DNA of 64,000 nucleotides from Site-B1 sp963827785 (GTDB lineage Bacteria; Bacteroidota; Bacteroidia; Flavobacteriales; Flavobacteriaceae): contig CAWHCT010000043.1 in the NCBI GenBank assembly GCA_963827785.1, positions 56,127 through 120,126 on the forward strand, given 5' to 3'. This document shows, in pieces, positions 54,670-62,560 of the stretch. The translations under genes were made by a program, and so were the position numbers. Positions within the stretch are counted from its first letter, which is position 1; the number at the start of each line of letters is the position of its first letter. The notes beneath the pieces were generated by a model, which saw nothing but the letters and a program-made list of their open reading frames with translations, had not been told where the DNA came from and did no database searches.

Positions 54670-55449
54670 TCATATTGCTCCTTTAAAAACTTGTTTTGCA
54701 GGCCCTATTAGCCAAATATCTTTATAAGATCCGTTTACACGATCAAAAGAAACTTCAAGTCGCCCTCCTTTGGTTTTAAGTGTAATTAAATTCTTTTCTG
54801 TTTCACCTATATAATTCATTGCCAATGCAACTGCTGTCACTCCAGTTCCACAGGATAAGGTTTCATCTTCTACACCACGTTCATAGGTTCTGATTGCAAA
54901 AATTTGTCATCGATATTTTCTCACAAAATTCACATTAGCACCTTCTTCATTATACGGTTTTCCATATCTAATTTTAGCACCTTCTTTTTTTACATCCAGA
55001 TTTTCCAAATTGATTTCAAATTGAACATGATGTGGTGACCCTGTATCCAAAAAAACATGATTGTCATGTTTCTCAACATTCGTCTACATCCTGCATTTGT
55101 AGTTTAACCAATATCACCATCTAATTCTGGCCTTATGCATCCCATCAATTGCCTCAAAAGTTGCCTCATTTCTATTATTCCAAGTATGCTTTGCATAAGC
55201 TAGCAAAACAACGCCTCCATTACCACACATGGTACTTTCATTTCCATCAGAATTGAAATAAACCATTTTAAAATCGCAATGCATCATGATTCTCCAGTAG
55301 TATCAGACCATCTGCTCCTATGCCAAATCGTCTGTCACATAAAAATGTTATCAATTTGGTATCGTTTTTGTTCACAACATGTTGCTACGATTATCAATTA
55401 AAACAAAGTCATTTCCTGTACCTTGATATTTATAAAAGGTGTATGTCAT
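54670..55449 (-). pseudogene. dapF: Diaminopimelate epimerase DapF, frame broken as sequenced
   Basis: Converts LL- to meso-diaminopimelate for lysine and peptidoglycan. The full-length sequence (about 260 residues) is recognisable by YKYQGTGNDFVLIDNR, FGIGADGLI, the first cysteine in MCGNGG, TGSPHHV, and the second in ETLSCGTGVTAVALAMN. At least seven indels break the frame, near 55373, 55275, 55205 (one loss and one gain), 55123, 55108, 55080 and 54905. Start ATG at 55447-55449, stop at 54670-54672. Since the enzyme is usually essential, error is more likely than decay. Its partner dapA is at 35.8 kb. Confidence 0.88.
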
Positions 55450-55605
55450 AAACTAATTGTATCAGCAAAGATAAAAATAAAACAGAGTTATTCGAGAGAT
55501 GTTAAATTACAGTTAACTCGTTGTTAAAAGAAGTTAAAGTTAAATTTCAAATTCAATAAATATTTAATTTTAATCGTTATTCAAATAAATTCTAAACTAA
55601 ATACA

Positions 55606-57033
55606 ATGAAAATGAAATAAGATCTTGACTTAGTTTTGGTTTCAGCTATTAGGAGGCGCGATTACTCTTGGAACCTACAAAGTTTTTTTGAAAAAGAACA
55701 ACAGGTTGTACTAGAAACAACCAAGAATCAACCCACTTTTACATCCCAACCAATTTAAATACAATTCAAACGAATTCTGTCTTAGCAGCAGGCTACTGAT
55801 TTTTCCAGTGCAGCAGAAAAAACAGTCAATGCTGTAGTTCATGTGAAAAATACAACCAGTTCCAGAGCACCTGTGACCATTCAGGACCTGTTTTTTGGAA
55901 GAAGCACAGAACGGGCTCAAGTAGGTACCGGATCCGGTGTTATAATTTCTCCTGATGGATATATTGTAACCAATAATCATGTTATCAATGGTGCTCAATC
56001 ACTTTCAGTAACAATGAACGATAATAGAACATATGAAGCTGAATTAATAGGAACGGATCCAAAAACAGATATAGCACTTTTAAAGATCGATGCAGATGAG
56101 GAATTGCCTTATACAACATTTGGTGATAGCGATCAGGCAAAAGTTGGAGAATGGGTTTTAGCCGTCGGCAATCCATTTAATTTAACTTCTACGGTTACTG
56201 CAGGTATTATCAGTGCAAAATCGCGAGATCTTTCAGGTCAGAATTACCAATCATTCATTCAAACAGATGCAGCTGTTAATCCAGGAAATTCAGGTGGAGC
56301 ATTCGTGAATACCCATGGCGATCTAATAGGAATTAATACGGCAATAACTTCACAAACCGGTTCATACATAGGATACTCATTTGCTGTACCAAGTAATATA
56401 GCCAGAAAGGTTATTGAAGATATCATGGAATTTGGAAATGTACAAAATGGAATTCTAGGTGTAACAGGAGGATCATTAAACAGTGCTTATGCAAAAAAAT
56501 TAGGCCTTAATGAAACAGAGGGATTCTATGTTGATGATGTTGAGGAAAAATCAGGTGCACAAAAAGCCGGCTTGAAGAGCGGAGATATAATTAAAAAATT
56601 AGATAATATAGAGATTTCTAAATTCTCCGACCTCAGTGGCTATATAAGTTCTAAGCGACCAAACGATATTGTAAACGTAACTGTTTTAAGAAGTGGAGAC
56701 CAAAAAGTAATTCCTGTAAAATTATCGAAAAAAAGCCTTGAACAGGTTGAGTTTCTCGGATTAGAATTAAGAAATTTATCAAAGGAAGCAAAGGAAAAAT
56801 ACGAATTGGATGGTGGTGCTTACGTCTATAAATCCAATAATTATGAACTTTACAAAAAGCTTGGTTTAAAACATGGCTATATAATTACCGACATTAATGA
56901 TGAACCGATTAAAAACATTGAAGATATAGAAAAATTCAAAGGAAATTTTGGCAATAGTGCTTTAGAAAAAAGCATCTATAAAATGGGAGTAGTTAACGAA
57001 TATGGCCAGAGAGAACGCTATATCTTTAAATAA
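55606..57033 (+). CDS. DegP/DegQ-type periplasmic serine protease (N-terminal frame broken)
   Basis: Periplasmic protease and chaperone (about 475 residues). An uninterrupted frame from 55843 holds the S1C catalytic triad: His in YIVTNNHVING, Asp in DIALLKIDADEE, Ser in GNSGGAFVN, then two PDZ domains (EKSGAQKAGLKSGDIIKKLDNIEIS and KHGYIITDINDEPI). The true start is the ATG at 55606; indels near 55618, 55635, 55652, 55690 and 55790 break the signal/linker region, which when repaired reads KILTLVLVSAIGGAITLGTY. It lies head-to-head with dapF. A terminator follows. Confidence 0.9.
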
Positions 57034-57054
57034 CATTTTACTAAATATGCATTT

Positions 57055-57088
57055 AAGCCTTCAGTAAATTGAAGGCTTATTTTTTTTA
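57055..57088 (+). terminator. Terminator of degP/Q
   Basis: AAGCCTTCA (57055-57063) pairs with TGAAGGCTT (57070-57078), a 9-bp stem with a six-base loop, followed by ATTTTTTTT to about 57088. Confidence 0.85.
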
Positions 57089-57119
57089 TAAATTTATTTA
57101 CGAAAACGTTTGAAATCTG

Positions 57120-57127
57120 TACTTTTG
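57120..57127 (+). promoter_or_regulatory. -7 box TACTTTTG before the GAPDH gene
   Basis: TACTTTTG matches TAnnTTTG, 36 bases before the ATG at 57164. No clear -33. Confidence 0.4.
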
Positions 57128-57163
57128 CCGAAATTTGATTAACCTAACAACATACAAGAATCA

Positions 57164-58612
57164 ATGAGTTCTAACAAAACTTATGAAAAGGAATTAGCCT
57201 TTCAAGCAGAAAGACGACGGGCAACTATTGAATTTATTAAATCGGTAAGTGACCTTTATTATGATAATTCAATCGAATTGGTGCTGTTCAGAAATCAGTT
57301 GACAGATAGAAATGTAAGTCAGATATTAAGTCTTCATGAATATGCCGGCGAATTTGTCCAAAAACCAATTTCTATATTCGACTCGGTTGATATTGCTAAA
57401 GCTATTAAATTTTTATTATTACCACCTGCCAAAATTGATATCGGTAAATTAACTTATGAATATCAGTTAGAAAAGAAGAAATACAGCAATACACTGGCTT
57501 TTGTATCAAATAAATTAAAGGGTGCATATAAAAAAGACAATATATCTCCTAAAGATGTGGTCCTCTATGGCTTTGGAAGAATTGGAAGACTTGTAGCACG
57601 TGAATTAATGGCAAGAACCGGTCAAGGTAGCCAATTAAGATTGAGAGCCATTGTTACTCGTGGTGATATAGATAAAACCATCCTAGAAAAGAGAGCTTCA
57701 TTACTTCGAAACGACTCTGTTCATGGCGATTTCCCCGGCACAGTATCAATCGATGTTAAAAATCAGGCACTATTGATCAATGGAACAACAGTTAATATAA
57801 TTTCGTCCAATAATCCTGAAGATATAGACTATACTAAATATGGAATTAGAAATGCTTTGGTAATAGATAACACGGGTGCCTTTAGAGATGAAGAAGGATT
57901 AGGCCGACATTTGGCAGCTAAGGGTATTGATAAGGTATTACTTACTGCTCCAGGTAAAGGTGTTCCAAATATTGTACATGGCGTTAATCAATTGGATTAT
58001 GACCCAGATAAAGTGAGCATATTTTCTGCGGCTTCGTGCACTACAAATGCTATTACTCCCGTTTTAAAAGCTGTTCAAGACTCTTTTGGAGTTAAAAGCG
58101 GTCATATTGAAACTATTCATGCCTACACAAATGACCAGAATTTAGTTGATAATTTTCATAAAAAATATCGCCGCGGACGAGCAGCAGCACTCAATATGGT
58201 TATTACAGAAACAGGTGCAGGAACTGCAGTAGCCAAAGCATTACCTAGTTTGGAGGGTAAATTAACTTCCAATGCCATTAGAGTTCCGGTACCAAATGGC
58301 TCATTAGCTATTTTGAATTTGGAGCTGGACAAAAAGACTTCATTAGATAGCATAAATGCAACTTTAAAAAAGTATGCTTTGGAAGGTGATCTGGTAGAAC
58401 AAATAAAATATGAGTTAAGTGATGAATTGGTTTCAACAGATATCGTAGGTAGCTCTGCTCCTGCAATCTATGATAGCAAAGCCACTATAGTTAGAAAGGA
58501 TGGTAAAAATGTTATACTATATGTTTGGTATGATAATGAATACGGTTATAGTCATCAAGTTATAAGATTAGCAAAATATATTTCTAAAGTAAGACGTTAT
58601 ACATATTATTAG
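57164..58612 (+). CDS. Glyceraldehyde-3-phosphate dehydrogenase, long form
   Basis: Oxidises glyceraldehyde 3-phosphate to 1,3-bisphosphoglycerate with NAD(P)+. The catalytic domain starts at about residue 132: FGRIGR at 137-142, catalytic Cys292 in SAASCTTNAITPV, and His319 in IHAYTND, followed by RRGRAAALNMV and WYDNEYGYSHQVIRL. Before it is an N-terminal extension of about 130 residues that is not in ordinary GAPDH; it is mostly helical with no motif I know. Similar long forms occur in several Bacteroidota and Gammaproteobacteria. Coenzyme preference cannot be told. Confidence 0.93.
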   Translation: MSSNKTYEKELAFQAERRRATIEFIKSVSDLYYDNSIELVLFRNQLTDRNVSQILSLHEYAGEFVQKPISIFDSVDIAKAIKFLLLPPAKIDIGKLTYEYQLEKKKYSNTLAFVSNKLKGAYKKDNISPKDVVLYGFGRIGRLVARELMARTGQGSQLRLRAIVTRGDIDKTILEKRASLLRNDSVHGDFPGTVSIDVKNQALLINGTTVNIISSNNPEDIDYTKYGIRNALVIDNTGAFRDEEGLGRHLAAKGIDKVLLTAPGKGVPNIVHGVNQLDYDPDKVSIFSAASCTTNAITPVLKAVQDSFGVKSGHIETIHAYTNDQNLVDNFHKKYRRGRAAALNMVITETGAGTAVAKALPSLEGKLTSNAIRVPVPNGSLAILNLELDKKTSLDSINATLKKYALEGDLVEQIKYELSDELVSTDIVGSSAPAIYDSKATIVRKDGKNVILYVWYDNEYGYSHQVIRLAKYISKVRRYTYY

Positions 58613-58760
58613 TTGTATTGACATCTAAACTAATTGCATATTACGTATCTAATTTAGACACTCAATTTATGAGGCTAAAAATATTTTATTATTATTATTT
58701 ACTCATACTTTATTGTTAAATTCGCGTAATCAAATAACTAACCTATTGAATTATTAAAAA

Positions 58761-59378
58761 ATGAATTTCAAAACTCTTACCACCCTATTTTTACTATTAA
58801 ATCTTTCTTTTTTATCGGCACAGAACGCACCTGAAGAAAAACTCTCGCTTAATAGCGGTACCATTGATAACCAATTTGAATATGTGATCACAAAATCTTA
58901 CACCTATAATGGCAATGGAAAAGTCTATAAAAATGTAGAAAGATATTGGCTTGATGCTTTAAGAGCTCATACTTTAGATTCATTGAATGCTATAAAGGAG
59001 AAACTTAACAGTACAAAGCAGATAGTTGAAAATCAAGATAAAGAAATAGAGGTATTAAAGACCAATTTAGACAATACTAATGCAAACCTAAATCAAACTG
59101 AATTGGAGAAAAACAGTATGTCATTATTTGGGTTTTTAATGAGTAAAACAGGATATAATATATTATTGTGGTCTATTATTGCAGGCCTTTTGGCACTGTT
59201 ACTATTTTTTATTTTTAAATTCAAAAATAGTAATGCCATAACTAAACAAGCAAAAATAGCATTGGCCGAAACAGAAGAAGAGTTTGAAGATCACAGAAAA
59301 AGAGCTCTTGAACGCGAACAAAAGGTGATGCGAAGACTCCAGGATGAGTTAAATAAACAAAAAACAAAAACAAAATAA
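58761..59378 (+). CDS. Exported coiled-coil membrane protein of unknown function
   Basis: A 205-residue protein with a signal peptide (LLLNLSFLSAQ), an exported region of about 100 residues, a coiled coil (residues 75-118, IKEKLNSTKQIVENQDKEIEVL and on), one membrane helix (about 133-150, ILLWSIIAGLLALLLFFIF) and a highly charged tail (EFEDHRKRALEREQKVMRRLQDELNK). Relatives in flavobacterial genomes are, as I recall, often labelled tRNA (guanine-N1)-methyltransferase, but there is no methyltransferase fold here; the real TrmD is at 60438. I treat that name as a likely error that spread by annotation. Confidence 0.75.
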   Translation: MNFKTLTTLFLLLNLSFLSAQNAPEEKLSLNSGTIDNQFEYVITKSYTYNGNGKVYKNVERYWLDALRAHTLDSLNAIKEKLNSTKQIVENQDKEIEVLKTNLDNTNANLNQTELEKNSMSLFGFLMSKTGYNILLWSIIAGLLALLLFFIFKFKNSNAITKQAKIALAETEEEFEDHRKRALEREQKVMRRLQDELNKQKTKTK

Positions 59379-59420
59379 GATATTCAAGATGTCACACTGA
59401 GCATAACTTGGTGTTATTAA

Positions 59421-59451
59421 AAATCTGTAATTTGTATTACAGATTTTTTTT
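59421..59451 (+). terminator. Terminator ending on the base before the next start codon
   Basis: AAATCTGTAAT (59421-59431) pairs with ATTACAGATTT (59436-59446), an 11-bp stem with a 4-base loop, and the T tract runs to 59451, directly before the ATG at 59452. Confidence 0.85.
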
Positions 59452-59901
59452 ATGACTATTATACAAGCAACTATCGATCATCTTAATGATCTACTTCCTT
59501 TATTTGATGCCTATCGTGTTTTTTACCGGCAAAATTCAAATCCAAAAGAGGCTAAAGACTTTTTATATAAGCGATTAACAAAGAACGATACAGTTATTTA
59601 CATAACTTTTATTGATAAAAAAGCAGTAGGATTTATACAATTATTCCCCAGTTTTTCATCGGTTAGTATGCAACCATTATATATTCTAAACGACTTATAC
59701 GTTGAGAAACTATATAGAAAACAAGGCATTGGTGTGGCTCTACTTAATAAAGCAAAGCAATTATGCAGGGAACAGAATTGTAAAGGACTGTCCTTGCAAA
59801 CTGAAAGAACCAATCCGGCGCAACATTTATACGAAAGTTTAGGCTGGAAAAAAGACAAGGATTTGTTTTATTTCTGGGCCAATGAAAACTTGATTTTATA
59901 A
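59452..59901 (+). CDS. GNAT family N-acetyltransferase
   Basis: Acyltransferase of the GNAT superfamily (149 aa). Motif A is LNDLYVEKLYRKQGIGVALLNKAKQL with the R-x-x-G-I-G loop that holds acetyl-CoA; the C-terminal segment RTNPAQHLYESLGWKKDK completes the fold. The acceptor is not known. Its start codon lies right after a terminator T tract, so it must have its own promoter inside the preceding hairpin region or depend on read-through. Confidence 0.88.
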   Translation: MTIIQATIDHLNDLLPLFDAYRVFYRQNSNPKEAKDFLYKRLTKNDTVIYITFIDKKAVGFIQLFPSFSSVSMQPLYILNDLYVEKLYRKQGIGVALLNKAKQLCREQNCKGLSLQTERTNPAQHLYESLGWKKDKDLFYFWANENLIL

Positions 59902-59990
59902 GAAAAAACTACTGACATCGTTTAATGTCCGATGCAGACAATTAAAAAAACCTTATCATGTCAATTGACGAAAATTAAAATTTAATTACC

Positions 59991-60263
59991 ATGAAATACA
60001 ATAAAATATTAAAATACGGAATTGGAATTTTTATAATTGAAATTATTATTATGGGAGTCTGGTTTTACACGATGAGACCTGAGTCGATTAATGCATTAGG
60101 AGTATTACAAATTACCCTGCTATTATTTGGTTTTAATTTGATCTTTGGTTTAATTCTTTACTTTCTTAAAAACTCATTTGGAATAATATTTTTAGCTAAT
60201 TCAATAATGTGTCCTATGATTTTTTATGCGCTATGGATTATGTGGTTTACATATTTGGTGTAA
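59991..60263 (+). CDS. Small membrane protein of unknown function
   Basis: A 90-residue protein with three predicted membrane helices (about residues 8-26, 37-58 and 66-88) and very few charged residues. I know no family for it. It starts 89 bases after the GNAT gene, with no ribosome-binding signal to judge by. The absence of stops across 270 AT-rich bases and the strong hydrophobic pattern make it more likely real than chance, but I give only moderate confidence. Confidence 0.5.
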   Translation: MKYNKILKYGIGIFIIEIIIMGVWFYTMRPESINALGVLQITLLLFGFNLIFGLILYFLKNSFGIIFLANSIMCPMIFYALWIMWFTYLV

Positions 60264-60437
60264 TGAAATGAAAAATAATTGAAATGGAAAAAAACATATG
60301 TGCAATACTATTAGTAAGTTATCATGGTATAATATTCATACGACAGATTCTGCTACAAAATTATAACAGATAACGTTAAACGAAACTCCAAAAATCATTT
60401 CTTTTCTATCTAGTTGAATATTTGCATCTTTGCAATA

Positions 60438-61115
60438 ATGAGAATTGATATTATAACCGTTTTACCGGAATTACTTAAAAGTCCGTTTGAAGCCTCCATT
60501 TTAAAACGTGCCATTGAGGCAAATTTGGTAGAAGTACATACCCACAATTTGCGGGATTATACTACTGACAATTATAAGTCGGTTGACGATTACCAATTTG
60601 GTGGCGGAGCAGGCATGGTGATGATGGTTGAACCTATTGACAAATGCATTTCCGGTTTAAAGGCAGAGAGAACATATGACGAGATCATTTACATGACTCC
60701 GGATGGAGAACAATTTAATCAAGGTATAGCCAACCAAATCTCATTAAAAGAGAATATCATTATTCTTTGCGGACATTACAAAGGTGTGGATCAGCGTGTA
60801 CGTGACCATTTTATAACACGAGAAATATCGATTGGCGATTATGTATTGTCTGGTGGTGAATTGGGAGCTGCTGTGTTTTGCGATGCAGTAATCAGGCTTA
60901 TTCCGGGAGTATTAGGGAATGAAACATCTGCATTAACAGATAGTTTCCAGGATAATTTGTTGGCACCACCCATTTATACTCGTCCTAGAGATTATAAAGG
61001 CTGGAAGGTTCCGGATGTATTATTCAGTGGCAATTTCCCCGAAATAGAAAAATGGCGCGAAGAAGAAGCTTATAAACATACCAAGGACAGAAGACCAGAT
61101 TTGTTGGAAGAGTAA
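60438..61115 (+). CDS. trmD: tRNA (guanine-N1)-methyltransferase TrmD
   Basis: Methylates G37 of tRNAs with a 3' adjacent G, preventing +1 frameshifting. The 225-residue protein (from the ATG at 60438, RIDIITVLPELLKSPFEASIL) has the SPOUT trefoil knot: the middle GGGAGMVMMVEPI, IILCGHYKGVDQRVRDHF, and DYVLSGGELGAAVFCDA, then PPIYTRPRDYKGWKVPDVL. The in-frame start 24 bases upstream adds a non-conserved stretch and is rejected. It lies upstream of rplS as in many bacteria. Confidence 0.95.
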   Translation: MRIDIITVLPELLKSPFEASILKRAIEANLVEVHTHNLRDYTTDNYKSVDDYQFGGGAGMVMMVEPIDKCISGLKAERTYDEIIYMTPDGEQFNQGIANQISLKENIIILCGHYKGVDQRVRDHFITREISIGDYVLSGGELGAAVFCDAVIRLIPGVLGNETSALTDSFQDNLLAPPIYTRPRDYKGWKVPDVLFSGNFPEIEKWREEEAYKHTKDRRPDLLEE

Positions 61116-61302
61116 GTGTTAAGGATTGAAGCATTTGTTGGAGCTCTTTTTGTCTCCTTGAGCATTACTTAAATGAAAATATATTTTTATTGAAAGTAGC
61201 AAGTATAACTTGTCGAAAGGTTTTTAGACAAAAAAGCGACTGCTGAAAGCCCGACCTGAAGTGCAACGAAAGGAAACACCCAAAAAACTTTTAACTTTTA
61301 TC

Positions 61303-61331
61303 TTCAACATTTAACTTTTTACTTATATTTG
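61303..61331 (+). promoter_or_regulatory. Promoter of rplS (TTC-N18-TATATTTG)
   Basis: TATATTTG at 61324-61331 is an exact -7 box; at the 18-base spacing the -33 reads TTC (61303-61305), one off TTG. The predicted start near 61338 leaves a leader of about 67 bases. Confidence 0.6.
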
Positions 61332-61337
61332 CACCCA

Positions 61338-61404
61338 ATTTCGGGTTAACCTCTGGCGAGAATCGTGAATGTTGTTTCGGATTAATTATTAAATAGATTA
61401 CAAA
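61338..61404 (+). ncRNA. Putative structured 5' leader of rplS
   Basis: Between the rplS promoter and its ATG is a leader of about 67 bases including a GGTTAACC palindrome and a CTCTGGCGAG / TTTCGG-rich segment. Leaders with autoregulatory structures have been proposed for ribosomal protein genes of Flavobacteriia, L19 among them as I recall; here I infer the function only from position. Confidence 0.3.
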
Positions 61405-61755
61405 ATGGAATCTTTATTAAAATATGTTCAGGACGAATTTATAGCTAAAAAGGAATTACCTGAATTTTCTGCCGGTGACACAATTACTGTGTATTATGAA
61501 ATTAAGGAAGGAGCTAAAACAAGAACTCAGTTCTTTAAAGGTGTAGTGCTTCAACGAAGAGGGACAGGAACGACTGAAACCTTTACAATTAGAAAAATGT
61601 CTGGAACAATAGGTGTTGAAAGAATTTTTCCTGTAAATATGCCTGCACTTCAAAAAATTGAGGTCAATAAAAAAGGTAAAGTAAGAAGAGCTAGGATCTT
61701 TTATTTTAGAGGTCTTACCGGTAAAAAAGCAAGAATTAAAGAAGAAAGACGTTAA
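61405..61755 (+). CDS. rplS: 50S ribosomal protein L19
   Basis: Ribosomal protein at the 30S-50S interface (116 aa). The whole family is seen: ESLLKYVQDEFIAKKELPEFSAGDTITVYYEI, GAKTRTQFFKGVVLQRRGTG, TFTIRKMSGTIGVERIFPVNMPALQKIEV and the basic end RRARIFYFRGLTGKKARIKEERR. Own promoter upstream and a strong terminator downstream, so it is monocistronic or has its own start inside the trmD-rplS region. Confidence 0.97.
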   Translation: MESLLKYVQDEFIAKKELPEFSAGDTITVYYEIKEGAKTRTQFFKGVVLQRRGTGTTETFTIRKMSGTIGVERIFPVNMPALQKIEVNKKGKVRRARIFYFRGLTGKKARIKEERR

Positions 61756-61774
61756 TAAACGTTTAATAACTTTT

Positions 61775-61806
61775 AAAAGCCCTGATATTTCAGGGCTTTT
61801 TTTATT
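61775..61806 (+). terminator. Terminator of rplS
   Basis: AAAAGCCCTGA (61775-61785) pairs with TCAGGGCTTTT (61790-61800), an 11-bp stem with a 4-base loop, followed by TTT and then a T-rich tail. Confidence 0.9.
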
Positions 61807-62357
61807 AACAAATGTTAATAAACTTGGTTTATAAATCGTTGATATTAAAACCCTTAAAATATTTTAAATATTGGATTGCCGCATTATCTTAGCTAAAGAA
61901 TTTGATAACGGCTTCGGCCGGTTTTGGTGTCAAAACCAAATTAGATTTAAGTTCAATAAAGTAACGTTCTTTATAAAACTGTTTTCTGAGGTCTCAAGGC
62001 GCCATGTGTATGCATGTGAAAGTTGAGAGATCAAGAAGTTGTAAAAAGTATTGTATGTTTCGGCAGACAAAAACTGGTGCAACGGAAAGCTTAGGTATCT
62101 TGCAGAAGCGAAAGTGAAAGTTGGAAAAGGAAGCAATGAATTAGAGGTGGTAGGTTACGCAAGTAAAATGCAATTGATAATTTATCAAGGAAAACAGTTT
62201 AACTAAAACATTTTAGTAATAGGTCAATGCATATTGAAAATTACACTAAACGAAATGTTTTATTGAAATAGTGAAACTTGAACCGAAAAAGTGTAAAATG
62301 AAAATTTTAACTGAGGTTAGTAGCAATGCTAAATAGGTCATGTGGAACTGTTTCAAG
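61807..62357 (+). other. Gene-free stretch with hairpins, possible RNA or remnant
   Basis: No convincing protein gene on either strand. It contains two neighbouring hairpins near 61907-61941: CGGC-TTCG-GCCG (a UUCG tetraloop) and GGTTTTG-GTGT-CAAAACC. Further on GTGAAAGTTG occurs twice. The stretch ends in a terminator at 62358-62409 on the plus strand, which suggests that it is transcribed left to right. It could be an unrecognised noncoding RNA or the relic of a gene. Confidence 0.4.
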
Positions 62358-62409
62358 AAAGCCATGTCAAGATAGATTAACTTCTAGATGATATGGCTTT
62401 TGTTTTTTA
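62358..62409 (+). terminator. Terminator-like hairpin after the gene-free stretch
   Basis: AAAGCCAT (62358-62365) pairs with ATGGCTTT (62393-62400) with a 27-base loop, then TGTTTTTTAT. The long loop makes it weaker than the other terminators in the window. Confidence 0.5.
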
Positions 62410-62560
62410 TACACCTTTGATTTCTGTATATATTGTCAGATTAAAAAAGAGAAGTATTCTTACTATTAATATCCTTTCCTAATAACATTAGCCACTTGAT
62501 TTTTGTATATTTACAACGCCCAAACAAGGCCTTTTTTCTTAATTTTTTAAAATAAAATAA

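Noticed and set aside
53700..55450. Decaying pseudogene island or mobile-element insertion site
   Set aside because: No insertion sequence, no target duplications, and motifs and gene junctions are intact apart from single-base indels; sequence error explains it better.
61207..61280. Possible RNA element between trmD and rplS (GTGCAACGAAAGG, similar to GTGCAACGGAAAG at about 62078)
   Set aside because: The shared stretch is short, no conserved stem could be drawn, and chance cannot be excluded.
61930..62136. 68-codon open frame on the minus strand in the gene-free stretch
   Set aside because: Low-complexity sequence, no start context, lies opposite the apparent plus-strand transcript, and no family is recognisable.
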